64,000 nucleotides of DNA from Hyphomicrobiales bacterium. GTDB lineage: Bacteria > Pseudomonadota > Alphaproteobacteria > Rhizobiales > Rhizobiaceae. Made by a program: the position numbers and the translations under genes. The DNA lies in the NCBI GenBank assembly GCA_002709005.1, contig PAPH01000086.1, forward strand, positions 1-64,000. Reading direction: 5' to 3'. Under the pieces are notes generated by a model. It was given only the letters and a program-made list of their open reading frames with translations, ran no database searches and was not told where the DNA came from. Below are positions 45,900 through 54,185 of the stretch, piece by piece. Position 1 is the stretch's first letter. The number at the start of each line of letters is the position of its first letter.

Positions 45900-46309
45900 C
45901 CGCTCACGTTCACAATCACGCAGCCCTGACGAAGAACCAGTCGCTGGTCTTCGGCGAATTGTCGAAGGCAGAAGGTCCGCTGTCGGCCTATACCATTCTC
46001 GACCAGCTTCGTTCGGAAGGGTTCCGCGCGCCGCTTCAGGTCTATCGCGCGCTCGAAAAGCTCGTGGAATTCGGCATGGTCCACCGGCTCGAAAGCCTGA
46101 ATGCCTTCGTCGCCTGCAGCCATGCGGATTGCGAGGCCCATTCCGCGGCCGCCTTTGCAATCTGCGAGAAATGCGGCCAGGTGACGGAACTCTCCGATGC
46201 CGAACTCGACGGTCGTCTCCGCGAGCTGGCCAAACAGACCGGCTTTTCGCTCAGCAAAACCGTCGTCGAACTCCGCGGCCTTTGCGCCCAGTGCCAGCAG
46301 GCGGCCTGA
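45896..46309 (+). CDS. zur: Fur-family zinc uptake regulator
   Basis: A 137-residue zinc-sensing repressor. The N-terminal winged helix is followed by the dimerisation domain with two CxxC structural zinc sites (CEKC and CAQC) and the regulatory cysteine/histidine cluster in CSHADCEAHS. The N-terminus itself carries HVHNH. It is shorter than E. coli Zur (171). Translation is coupled to znuB by an ATGA overlap. Position in the operon and the palindromes upstream of znuC argue for Zur rather than Fur, Mur or PerR. Confidence 0.93.
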   Translation: MTAHVHNHAALTKNQSLVFGELSKAEGPLSAYTILDQLRSEGFRAPLQVYRALEKLVEFGMVHRLESLNAFVACSHADCEAHSAAAFAICEKCGQVTELSDAELDGRLRELAKQTGFSLSKTVVELRGLCAQCQQAA

Positions 46310-46372
46310 TTCCCCTCGACTAGTATCCTGACCGGGGCGGATCGCCCGGAAATTACTCGCATCATAAAATTA

Positions 46373-46388
46373 AATCAAACGATTGATT
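46373..46388. promoter_or_regulatory. Palindrome upstream of TetR gene, candidate autoregulatory operator
   Basis: AATCAA-ACGA-TTGATT is a 6-bp inverted repeat with a 4-bp spacer, 47 nt before the TetR-family start codon, in an AT-rich stretch suited to a promoter. TetR-family repressors usually bind such sites in front of their own operon, so this is the best candidate operator for the efflux operon that follows. Confidence 0.5.
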
Positions 46389-46435
46389 AATCTGCGAGCG
46401 GTGCTATTGTCTGGCTTTCTTGATGGAGAATGACG

Positions 46436-47113
46436 ATGGCGAGAGGCGCGTGGAACAGGGATTCGAGCCGGGCGGGGGAGGAGACCCGCTCCCAGCTGAT
46501 CCACGCCGCCTTGGCGTTGTTCGGGGCCAAGGGCTTCGACGCCACGTCGACCCGCGAAATCGCTTCGGCTGCCAATGCGAATATTGCTTCGATCGCCTAT
46601 CATTTCGGCGGCAAGGAAGGACTTCGCGCGGCCTGCGCGGATCACGTCGCAGAGCAGCTCGGCAGGATAATCGGTGACGTGGTCCTGAAATCCGATCCCG
46701 GCGGGGATCCGGACAAGGCTCTGAAGATCATCGAAAACGCGATTTCGTCCGCGCTCGGTTTTCTCCTCTCGCAGCCGCAGGCCCGCGATATCGCGAGCTT
46801 CGTCATGAGCGAGATCAACCGCCCCGGCGCGGTGTTCGAGGCCCTCTATACTGAGGTCTTCGAGCCCGTGCATACCAAGATATGCGAATTTCTGGGTCTG
46901 GCCACCGGGCGCGATCCGAAGGATGAAGTGATCCGCCTGGGGGTTTTCACCTTCATCGGGCAGCTCCTCTATTTCCGGATCGGGCATTTCATCGTCGCGC
47001 GGCGCATGGAGTGGGAAACGATCGGGCCCGCCGAAATCGAGGCCATTCGCTCCGTCGTTCTCTCCAATATCCGCGCCTTCGTGGCGGCCAACAAGACAGG
47101 AGCCGGATCATGA
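46436..47113 (+). CDS. TetR-family repressor with CecR/YbiH-type C-terminal domain
   Basis: A 225-residue transcriptional regulator. The TetR helix-turn-helix is at about residues 18-60 (LIHAALALFGAKGFDATSTREIASAANANIASIAYHFGGKEGL), and the C-terminal ligand domain resembles DUF1956 (CecR/YbiH). The second of two close ATGs was chosen because TGGAG lies about 7 nt before it; the first is at 46430. The stop overlaps the start of the HlyD gene (ATGA). As in E. coli cecR with ybhGFSR, the regulator heads an HlyD-ABC exporter operon and probably represses it. Confidence 0.87.
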   Translation: MARGAWNRDSSRAGEETRSQLIHAALALFGAKGFDATSTREIASAANANIASIAYHFGGKEGLRAACADHVAEQLGRIIGDVVLKSDPGGDPDKALKIIENAISSALGFLLSQPQARDIASFVMSEINRPGAVFEALYTEVFEPVHTKICEFLGLATGRDPKDEVIRLGVFTFIGQLLYFRIGHFIVARRMEWETIGPAEIEAIRSVVLSNIRAFVAANKTGAGS

Positions 47114-48066
47114 GTGCCTTTCTCTGTGCCATTCCGCTGATCGGCGGCTTGCTTTCCGCCTGCCCTGAGGCTCATTCGCTGGCGGTTGGCTATGCGGAAG
47201 GCGAGTTCGTGCTCGCCGCGCCCATCGAGACGGCCGAGATCGTCTCGGTTTCGGTCAGGCGCGGTGATCGCGTCAAATCGGGTTCGCCGCTCGTCGAACT
47301 GGAAAAGCGCGACGCGGAAATCGCCGTCGCCCAGGCCCGCGCCTCGCTCGCGCAGGCCGAAAGCAATCTGGCAAATCTCAGGCAGGGTCGCCGGCCCGAG
47401 GAGATTGCAGCCATCCAGGCCTCGCTCGCCAGCGCCAAGGCGCAGGCCGATCAGGCGGCCAAGACCTATAGCCGGCAATCCGACCTGCTTGATCGCGGGA
47501 TCGCTACCCAGGCGACATTCGATTCCGCCGAAACCAGCCTCGAATTGGCTCGCGCCAAGGTCACCGAGTTGCAGGCCAACCTCGCGGTCGCACAACTGTC
47601 TGCCCGCAAGGACGAGATCGCGGCGGCGAATGCGCAGGTCGAACAGGCCGACGCCGCGCTCGAACAGGCGGAATGGCGGCTGGAGCAACGCTCGATCTCG
47701 GTTCCCGTCGACGGGATTGTCTATGACATCGTCCGCAATCCGGGAGAGGTGGCGGGTCCGCAGGCTCCGGTCCTCTCCGTGTTGCCCGACGGCGCCGTCA
47801 AGCTCAGGCTCTATGCGCCGGAGGAAGCATTGTCCTCGCTCGCGCTCGGCGATGAGCTGACAGTGCGCTGCGACGGCTGCGCGGAGAATACCCGTGCGAC
47901 GATCTCCTATATCTCGCCCGAACCCGAATTCACGCCGCCGGTCATCTACTCGCTCGAAAATCGCCAGAAACTTGTCTACCTCGTCGAGGCCCGTCCGGAG
48001 GCCGATGACCCCGCGCTGAAACCGGGCCAGATCGTCGATGTCGATCTGGAGTTCTCCGACCGATGA
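47110..48066 (+). CDS. HlyD-family periplasmic adaptor of ABC exporter
   Basis: A 318-residue membrane fusion protein similar to YbhG. The N-terminus is short (AIPLIGGLLSAC) and has a possible lipobox LSAC at Cys18, suggesting lipid anchoring. Then come a lipoyl half (APIETAEIVSVSVRRGDRVKSGSPLVELE), a long coiled-coil hairpin rich in Ala/Gln (about residues 75-195), and the second lipoyl half (VPVDGIVYDIVRNPGEVAG). It should bridge the inner-membrane ABC transporter to an outer-membrane channel. It is translationally coupled to its neighbours on both sides. Confidence 0.87.
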   Translation: MSAFLCAIPLIGGLLSACPEAHSLAVGYAEGEFVLAAPIETAEIVSVSVRRGDRVKSGSPLVELEKRDAEIAVAQARASLAQAESNLANLRQGRRPEEIAAIQASLASAKAQADQAAKTYSRQSDLLDRGIATQATFDSAETSLELARAKVTELQANLAVAQLSARKDEIAAANAQVEQADAALEQAEWRLEQRSISVPVDGIVYDIVRNPGEVAGPQAPVLSVLPDGAVKLRLYAPEEALSSLALGDELTVRCDGCAENTRATISYISPEPEFTPPVIYSLENRQKLVYLVEARPEADDPALKPGQIVDVDLEFSDR

Positions 48067-48980
48067 ACGTGATCGATGTCCATGACCTGACCAAGAGTTT
48101 CGGCGACAAGACCGTCGTCGACCACGTGTCGATGTCGGTGGGGCGTGGCGAGATTTCCGGCTTCCTCGGTCCCAACGGATCGGGCAAGACGACCACGATC
48201 CGCGTGATGTGCGGGCTTCTGAGACCGGACGAGGGGCATGGCGAGGTCCTCGGCCACGATCTTCTGACCGAGGGACTCAAGATCAAGCGCGAGGTCGGTT
48301 ACATGACCCAGCGCTTCTCTTTCTACGAGGATCTGTCGATCGAGGAGAACCTGGCCTTCGTCGCCCGGCTTTACGAGCTCGATGCGGTCGGACAGGCGGT
48401 GCGCCACACGCTCGAGGATCTGGGGCTCTATTCCCGCCGCAGGCAGTTGGCCGGCACGCTCTCTGGCGGGTGGAAGCAGCGGCTGGCGCTTGCCGCCTGC
48501 CTGATGCACAAGCCCAGGCTTTTGCTGCTTGACGAACCTACGGCGGGCGTCGATCCCAATGCGCGGCGCGAGTTCTGGGACGAGATCCATGCGCGGGCCG
48601 CCGACGGGCTGACGGTTCTGGTCTCCACCCACTACATGGACGAGGCCGAGCGCTGCCACCGGATCCACTATATCTCCTACGGCAAGCTGATCGCCAGCGG
48701 CACGGTCGATGACGTGGTCGAGAATGCCGGCCTCTTCACCATGCTGGTGAGCGGCGGCGATCTCTCCACGGCCCAGAAGCGGTTGCGCGAAACCGACGGT
48801 GTCGATCAGGTCGCCCCCTTCGGCGTCACGCTTCATGTGGTGGGCACCGATCGCGACAGGCTGGAGGCTGCCGTCAGGCAGGTCTGCGAGGAGACCGGAA
48901 GCCGGTGGAGCACGGGCGAGACCAGCCTCGAGGACGTGTTCATCCAGTTCATGGCGAATGCGCGGGACAACATGGCATGA
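48063..48980 (+). CDS. ABC-2 exporter ATP-binding protein
   Basis: A 305-residue ATPase with a single nucleotide-binding domain: Walker A GPNGSGKTTT near residue 40, signature LSGGWKQRL, Walker B LLLLDEPTAGVD, and a C-terminal DUF4162-like region. The E. coli counterpart YbhF carries two such domains in one chain, so this system must dimerise its single-domain ATPase. It overlaps the adaptor gene and the permease gene by 4 nt each (ATGA). Confidence 0.9.
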   Translation: MNVIDVHDLTKSFGDKTVVDHVSMSVGRGEISGFLGPNGSGKTTTIRVMCGLLRPDEGHGEVLGHDLLTEGLKIKREVGYMTQRFSFYEDLSIEENLAFVARLYELDAVGQAVRHTLEDLGLYSRRRQLAGTLSGGWKQRLALAACLMHKPRLLLLDEPTAGVDPNARREFWDEIHARAADGLTVLVSTHYMDEAERCHRIHYISYGKLIASGTVDDVVENAGLFTMLVSGGDLSTAQKRLRETDGVDQVAPFGVTLHVVGTDRDRLEAAVRQVCEETGSRWSTGETSLEDVFIQFMANARDNMA

Positions 48981-50113
48981 ACACGTTTTTCTCCCTTCGC
49001 CGGCTCTACGCGATCGTTCTCAAGGAACTCATCCAGATGCGCCGCGACCGCGTGACCTTCGTCATGATGCTCGGCGTGCCGCTGCTGCAGCTCATCCTCT
49101 TCGGCTATGCGATCAATCTCGACCCCAAGGGGCTGCCGGCGGCGCTGGTGACCACCAGCCAGGACCAGTACACCCGCGCCATGGTGTCGGCGCTCGAAAA
49201 CACCGGCTACTACCGGTTCGATCATGTCGTCGAGAGTGCCGCGAGCGCGGATCGACTGCTTGAGGACGGGACCGTCTCCTTCGTCGTAACCATTCCCTCC
49301 GACTTCGCTCGCCGGGTGATCCGCGGCGATCATCCGCAGATCCTGATCGAGGCGGACGCCACCGATCCGTCTGTCGCCTCGGGCGCCATTTCCACGCTCT
49401 CGACCGTTGCCGCCCAGGCGCTTCTGCGGGAACAGTCGGCGGAAGTGCAGGCAACGCGCGAAAAGACCAACCAGCTGGAGGTGGTCGTCCACCGTCTCTA
49501 CAATCCCGAGGGCATCACCCAGTACAACATCGTGCCTGGACTTCTGGGCGTTGTCCTGCAGCTGACCATGGTGATGATGACCTCCATGGCGCTGACGCGG
49601 GAAACCGAGCGCGGAACGATGGAAAACCTCCTCGCCATGCCGGCAAGCCCGCTCGAGATCATGCTCGGCAAGGTGGTTCCCTATCTCATGGTCGGTGCCG
49701 TTCAGGTGGTCGTCGTGCTCGGCGCGGCCAGCCTTCTTTTCGGTGTTCCCTTCGTCGGGTCGATAGGGCTGCTGCTTCTCGGGATCGCGATATTCGTCAT
49801 GTCGCTGGTGCTGCTGGGCTACACCTTCTCCACGCTCGCGCGCTCGCAGATGCAGGCCATGCAGCTCACCTTCTTCTTCTTCCTGCCCTCGCTGATGCTC
49901 TCGGGCTTCATGTTCCCGTTCCGCGGCATGCCGGGCTGGGCGCAGGCGCTGGGCGAAATCTTTCCGCTGACCCATTTCCTCAGGGTCATCCGCGCCGTCA
50001 TGCTCAAGGGCACGAATTTCGTCACCATCTCCAACGAGCTCGGCGCGCTTTTGCTGTTCGTCTTCCTCTATGCAGGGCTGGCGCTCCTGCGTTTCCGGCG
50101 CACGCTGGATTGA
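48977..50113 (+). CDS. ABC-2 type exporter permease
   Basis: A 378-residue membrane protein like YbhS/YbhR. It has an N-terminal transmembrane helix (MMLGVPLLQLILFGYAIN), a large extracytoplasmic domain (about residues 45-170), then five C-terminal membrane helices including the ETERGTMENLLAMPASPLEI coupling stretch. E. coli uses two different permeases, whereas here only one gene exists, implying a homodimer. It ends the operon and converges on the next gene with a 3-nt gap. Substrates of this family are drugs or metals; none is predictable here. Confidence 0.9.
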   Translation: MNTFFSLRRLYAIVLKELIQMRRDRVTFVMMLGVPLLQLILFGYAINLDPKGLPAALVTTSQDQYTRAMVSALENTGYYRFDHVVESAASADRLLEDGTVSFVVTIPSDFARRVIRGDHPQILIEADATDPSVASGAISTLSTVAAQALLREQSAEVQATREKTNQLEVVVHRLYNPEGITQYNIVPGLLGVVLQLTMVMMTSMALTRETERGTMENLLAMPASPLEIMLGKVVPYLMVGAVQVVVVLGAASLLFGVPFVGSIGLLLLGIAIFVMSLVLLGYTFSTLARSQMQAMQLTFFFFLPSLMLSGFMFPFRGMPGWAQALGEIFPLTHFLRVIRAVMLKGTNFVTISNELGALLLFVFLYAGLALLRFRRTLD

Positions 50114-50116
50114 GGA

Positions 50117-51022
50117 CTATGGCTGTTTCGGCTGCGTGTTCCTCGTCACCATGCAGGCGCCGCCCTTGCCGCGAAGCCGGGAACAGATCGCTAGCGCGCT
50201 GCCGCGGCTCTCGGCTCCGATCCTGACGGAATAGCGATTGCGCCGCGCCTTTCCGCCTTCCAGATGGGTGACATAGACCTTTCCGCCGCCGACACGGAAA
50301 CCGGTCCGTTCTCGCACTCCGGCCCAGGATTTCATTGCGCCGTCGAGATCCGGGCCCGCACCCACCACCACGGCCCAGGGCATGTCCGCCGGAATGTCCG
50401 TGGACGCCTCTCCGCTGGCGATCAGCGGCATCCGCTTGCAGGCCTCGGCGAATGCGTAGCGCGTTTCGAGCGGTTTGATGTCGAATGTCGCGGACGGGCT
50501 CCGGAAGGCTTCCGGGCCTTTTCCGGTGAGTTGTTGGACGAAGAACACCGTGGACGCCGGCAAGTAGCCGTCGCCATCCATCCACCGGCGAACCGGCTTC
50601 TCGCCGGCCTGATAGGCGGCGGCGGCGAGGCCGAGATTGCCGAGGCGTTCTGTCAGCGCTGAGAGCCGTCGCGCGGCGGCCGGAACGGCCGTCTCGATAT
50701 CGGACGGGTCGGAAAGCCCGCCGCTCTCTGCGACGGCGGCATTGAATTTGGCCACGCCCGCGGCACCGGTCGGCGAGACATAGGCGGGGTCGAAGGCGCT
50801 TGCGGAGAAGAGCAGCCGGGCGAGGAAGGCCTCGGGCAGGCCATGAATGTCTGCTTGCTCGGCGATCAGCGCGCAGAGGCGATCCACATTGCCAGCCTTT
50901 TCGACTTGGGCAAATGCCGGGAGGGCGAACAGGGAGCCGGCGATCGCGAGCGTGACGATGAAGGCGCGGGGCAGGGCGGATCGGCCTTCACGTCTTATCA
51001 TCCTGCGTCTCGGCGTTTGCAT
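50117..51022 (-). CDS. Exported SLT-like protein lacking the catalytic glutamate, SPOR-like C-terminus
   Basis: A 301-residue secreted protein: signal peptide with cleavage after ALPAFA (about residue 38), then a lytic-transglycosylase-like segment (LCALIAEQADIHGLPEAFLARLLF...AFDPAYVSPTGAAGVAKF). In active enzymes the motif reads ESxFDPxAVSPxGAxG; here the Glu position is Ala74, so cleavage of peptidoglycan is unlikely. The C-terminal about 80 residues resemble a SPOR repeat (PWAVVVGAG...SRLRGKGGACMV), which would bind denuded glycan. Start set at MQTPRRRM; a longer frame begins 39 nt earlier. It lies 45 nt downstream of the TRAP genes on the same strand. Confidence 0.72.
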   Translation of the reverse strand: MQTPRRRMIRREGRSALPRAFIVTLAIAGSLFALPAFAQVEKAGNVDRLCALIAEQADIHGLPEAFLARLLFSASAFDPAYVSPTGAAGVAKFNAAVAESGGLSDPSDIETAVPAAARRLSALTERLGNLGLAAAAYQAGEKPVRRWMDGDGYLPASTVFFVQQLTGKGPEAFRSPSATFDIKPLETRYAFAEACKRMPLIASGEASTDIPADMPWAVVVGAGPDLDGAMKSWAGVRERTGFRVGGGKVYVTHLEGGKARRNRYSVRIGAESRGSALAICSRLRGKGGACMVTRNTQPKQP

Positions 51023-51067
51023 GTCACCCGCGATGATGGCCTTCCCGGCGGAAATGCTCAAGTCGCC

Positions 51068-52357
51068 TCACATGCTCGATGGAAGAAGCAGCACGATACC
51101 GGGCACGGCGATGATCAGCGCGACGCGGACGATATCGAGCGCGAGAAAGGGTACGAGACCGGAGAAGATCGTCTTCAGGCTCACATCCTTCACGACAGAT
51201 TTCAGCACGAAGGCGTTCATCCCGACCGGGGGCGTAATGTAGCTGATCTCCGTGACGATCACCACGAAGATGCCGAACCAGATCAGATCGATGCCGAGTG
51301 AGGCCACCACGGGATAGAAGATCGGCACCGTCAGCATGATCATCGACAGACCCTCGAGCATGCAGCCGAGCACGAGGTAGATCACCAGGATGGTCAGCAG
51401 CACTGCCAGCGGTGAATCGCCAAAGATGGTCAATAGCTCCTGCATGTCAGCCGTCATGCCCGAGAGATTGACGTAGTTGGTAAAGGTCAGCGCACCGAAG
51501 AGGATGAAGAACATCATTGCGGTGGTGCGGGCGGTCTCGAATAGCGTTTCAAGCGTTTCGCGGAAATTGAGACGTCCTGTGGCGACCACCAGAAGGAATG
51601 CGCCTGCAGCGCCCATACCGGCGCTTTCCGTGGGCGTGAAAACCCCGAAATAGATGCCGCCCATCACGAAAAGGAAAAGTGCAAGCGCTCCGGAAGTCCG
51701 CCCGAGCGCTGCGAAGCGCTCCTTGAGCGGCAGCTTCGGCTCGGTCTGCATCTTGCTGCCGCGCAGCTTCACCGAGATCATCACCGCGATCGCGTAGCGG
51801 ATGACGCCGACGATGCCGGGAACGATGCCGGCCAGGAACAGCTTGCCGATGTCCTGCTGGGTCATGATCCCGTAGAAGACGAGGATCACCGAGGGCGGAA
51901 TGAGAATGCCGAGCGTGCCGCCGGCTGCTATCGAAGCGGTGGAGATTTCATCCGGATAGCCGAAGCGCCGCATGGATGGCAGCGCGATCTTCGACATGGT
52001 TGCAGCAGTCGCGATGGAAGAACCGCAGACGGAGGAGAATCCGCCGCAGGCAATCACCGTGGCGATCGCCAGTCCGCCGGGGCGATGACGGAGCCAGGCA
52101 TGGGCCGCCGCATAGAGATCGCGCGCAATGCCCGACTGGACGACGAAATTACCCATCATCAGGAACAGCGGCAGTACGGAGAGCGAATAGTTGCGGCCGT
52201 TCTCGAAAAACGTCTGACCGATCAGTGCAAGCGAAGGCTGCCAGCCGATGATCGAGGCCGTGCCCACGAGACCGACCAGCGCCAGTGAAAAGGCGATCGG
52301 CATGCCGGTAAGAAGGAGAGCGGCGAGCACGGCGACGCCGATCGGCCATTCGCTCAT
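51068..52357 (-). CDS. TRAP transporter large permease (DctM type), system 1
   Basis: A 429-residue inner-membrane protein with about 12 hydrophobic segments. Family hallmarks are GMPIAFSLALVGLVG near the start, CGGFSSVCGSSIATAATM, and the GGTLGILIPPSVILVFYGIMT block. It forms the ion-driven channel of a TRAP importer with the small permease, whose stop it overlaps (ATGA). It is the last gene of the order binding protein, small permease, large permease. Confidence 0.93.
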   Translation of the reverse strand: MSEWPIGVAVLAALLLTGMPIAFSLALVGLVGTASIIGWQPSLALIGQTFFENGRNYSLSVLPLFLMMGNFVVQSGIARDLYAAAHAWLRHRPGGLAIATVIACGGFSSVCGSSIATAATMSKIALPSMRRFGYPDEISTASIAAGGTLGILIPPSVILVFYGIMTQQDIGKLFLAGIVPGIVGVIRYAIAVMISVKLRGSKMQTEPKLPLKERFAALGRTSGALALFLFVMGGIYFGVFTPTESAGMGAAGAFLLVVATGRLNFRETLETLFETARTTAMMFFILFGALTFTNYVNLSGMTADMQELLTIFGDSPLAVLLTILVIYLVLGCMLEGLSMIMLTVPIFYPVVASLGIDLIWFGIFVVIVTEISYITPPVGMNAFVLKSVVKDVSLKTIFSGLVPFLALDIVRVALIIAVPGIVLLLPSSM

Positions 52358-52878
52358 GGTTTTATGTGCTCCGTGCGCCGCAGGCCGCCGATGCCCAGCC
52401 ACAGCGTCAGCACGGCGGAAAGGATCGTGCAACCGGCGCAGAACCAGGCGATGGGCGCCAGCGGAAAGTCAAGCGTTTCGGTGGTGCCGCCATAGCCGGC
52501 GAGCTGATTGCCCTGCAGCCAGATCCGCCAGGCGATGGCCGAAAGCAGCGCCGCTATCACCAGGGAGAGCAGAAATTCGCGCAGTGGCTGGAAACGGGCG
52601 GCAAGGCGGTCGGACAAAAGGCTGACCGACACATGGCCTCGGTCGAGCGTGACGGCGGGAAGGCCGAGGAAAATGACGCCGATCAGCAGCAGTTCGGTCA
52701 GTTCGGTGGCGCCGACGAGGGGGCTGTTGAACGCGTAGCGTCCGATGACGTCGACAAGCGTGAGCCCCATCATGGCGAGAAGCATGGCGGCACAGATTGC
52801 CGCCAGCGCAAGTCGCACGCGCCCGCCTCGCCGCTCTTCGTCCGGACCGAAATGATCCGGCCGCGTCGCTTCGCTCAT
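52354..52878 (-). CDS. TRAP transporter small permease (DctQ type), system 1
   Basis: A 174-residue membrane protein with four hydrophobic segments, including LTLVDVIGRYAFNSPLVGATELTELLLIGVIFLGLP, a typical DctQ stretch. The start at MSEATRPDH was chosen because the preceding frame runs inside the binding-protein gene. It overlaps both neighbours by 4 nt, so all three proteins are made in step. Confidence 0.9.
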   Translation of the reverse strand: MSEATRPDHFGPDEERRGGRVRLALAAICAAMLLAMMGLTLVDVIGRYAFNSPLVGATELTELLLIGVIFLGLPAVTLDRGHVSVSLLSDRLAARFQPLREFLLSLVIAALLSAIAWRIWLQGNQLAGYGGTTETLDFPLAPIAWFCAGCTILSAVLTLWLGIGGLRRTEHIKP

Positions 52879-53894
52879 TCGGCGGCTGCTTTCTCGATTT
52901 CCGCTTTCAGCACGTCGAGCGCCTTCCGTCCGTCGAGACCGCTCTTGGAGAAGTCCTCGAGCGAGGCGTCGATCACCGGCTGGAGCTTTTCCCTGAGCAC
53001 GTCCATCTGCTCGGCGGAGGCCTCGTGGATCGTCACCTTCCCGTCCATCGCCTTCACGCCCTCCGCATCGACCCGGTCCCACATCTGGCCGAACTGGCGT
53101 GCGAGTGCTTCGCCCGAAACGCTGTCGATGGCGGCCTTGTCCTCATCCGGCAGGCTATCCCATTTGGCCTTGTTCATCACCACGAAGAAGGAGGTGTTGT
53201 AGAGCCCGCCTTCGACGAACAGCGCCTGATCGAGCAGCGGAATCAGGCCGAAGAAGTTGACCGATTCCGGCGGGAAGAAGATGCCGTCGGCGACCTTCTG
53301 GGACAGCAGTTCGTAGGTTTTCGACGAGGGGCCTTCCACCGGCACCGAACCGAGCGCGCTCGCCACTTCGTGGACGAGCCCGCCGCCGACGCGGATTTTC
53401 GCACCTTCGAGGCTGGAGAGATCCGAGAGATCGCGGCCCTTGATGAAGGCTTCGCCCGGACCGTGGGTGAAGACGGCCAGCACCTTCACGTCGTCATATT
53501 CCCCGGCATCCTTGAGCATTTTTTCGAAGGTGCGCCAGTAGGCGACCGAGGTCACCGTGGCGCTCGCGCCGAGAAAGGGGCCTTCGGTGATTGAGGCGGT
53601 CTTGAAGCGGCCCGGCGTGTAGCCCTGCACGCCATAGGCGATGTCGGCCACACCGTTGACCGCGAGATCGTACTGGCCGGGCGGCGGAGCCAGCGGCGCG
53701 GACAGGATGTTGAGCTTGACGCGGCCGTCCGAGGCTTCCTCGACCTTCTTGGCGTAGTTGGTCAGCGCATCGGAAACGATCGGGTGCGCGGGCGGCAGCC
53801 AGCTTGCGACGTTCAGCACGGTCTCGGCATGGGCGGCAACCGGGGTCAGCGCCAGTGCGGTGGAAAGAAGAGCCGTGCGGAAGAAGCTGGTCAT
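52875..53894 (-). CDS. TRAP transporter periplasmic substrate-binding protein (DctP type), system 1
   Basis: A 339-residue precursor with a signal peptide ending VAAHA (about residue 23) and a DctP fold (ETVLNVASWLPPAHPIVSDALTNYAKKVEEASDGRV). The ligand-contacting region includes IRVGGG in place of the usual carboxylate-binding arginine segment (KIRV/KMRT), so an organic acid ligand is likely but the type is open. It is the first gene of system 1, transcribed away from cydX. No regulator gene is attached to this operon. Confidence 0.9.
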   Translation of the reverse strand: MTSFFRTALLSTALALTPVAAHAETVLNVASWLPPAHPIVSDALTNYAKKVEEASDGRVKLNILSAPLAPPPGQYDLAVNGVADIAYGVQGYTPGRFKTASITEGPFLGASATVTSVAYWRTFEKMLKDAGEYDDVKVLAVFTHGPGEAFIKGRDLSDLSSLEGAKIRVGGGLVHEVASALGSVPVEGPSSKTYELLSQKVADGIFFPPESVNFFGLIPLLDQALFVEGGLYNTSFFVVMNKAKWDSLPDEDKAAIDSVSGEALARQFGQMWDRVDAEGVKAMDGKVTIHEASAEQMDVLREKLQPVIDASLEDFSKSGLDGRKALDVLKAEIEKAAAE

Positions 53895-53933
53895 GGCGTG
53901 AATGTCCCTCATGGAATTATGCCGTCATTCGTT

Positions 53934-53963
53934 CATGGCGAAGGTCTTGCGCCCTTCGCCATG
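53934..53963 (-). terminator. Hairpin downstream of cydX
   Basis: A perfect 11-bp stem CATGGCGAAGG/CCTTCGCCATG with an 8-nt loop lies about 50 nt after the cydX stop and upstream of the first TRAP gene. There is no clear T run on either side. It may mark the 3' end of the cyd transcript, or separate the cyd and TRAP messages. Confidence 0.45.
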
Positions 53964-54014
53964 CTTCGAACTCGAATGAACATTCAGGCCGTCGGGTGTC
54001 AAGCAGCAGGCAGG

Positions 54015-54164
54015 CTAGCCGTCGAGCTTGACTGGCATTTCATCGGTCGGTCGGTCGCTGTCGGCAATGATCTTCCGGTCTTCTTGCATTTCAAGCCACA
54101 TCGCGTTGACGACTGCGAAGCCGGCGGCGAGGGGGAGGCCCAGAAGCCAGGCGAAATACCACAT
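54015..54164 (-). CDS. cydX: Cytochrome bd oxidase small subunit CydX
   Basis: A 49-residue single-helix membrane protein read from ATG at 54164 to TAG at 54015. The sequence starts MWYFAWLLGLPLAAGFAVVNAMW, closely matching the CydX/YbgT signature (MWYFAWILG...), and ends in a polar tail of about 25 residues. CydX stabilises the haem site of cytochrome bd. It lies 21 nt after cydB on the same strand and follows a GGAGACAG motif, so it is the last gene of the cydDCABX operon. It is easily missed because of its size. Confidence 0.9.
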   Translation of the reverse strand: MWYFAWLLGLPLAAGFAVVNAMWLEMQEDRKIIADSDRPTDEMPVKLDG

Positions 54165-54185
54165 GTCTGTCTCCTTGCTTGGGCG

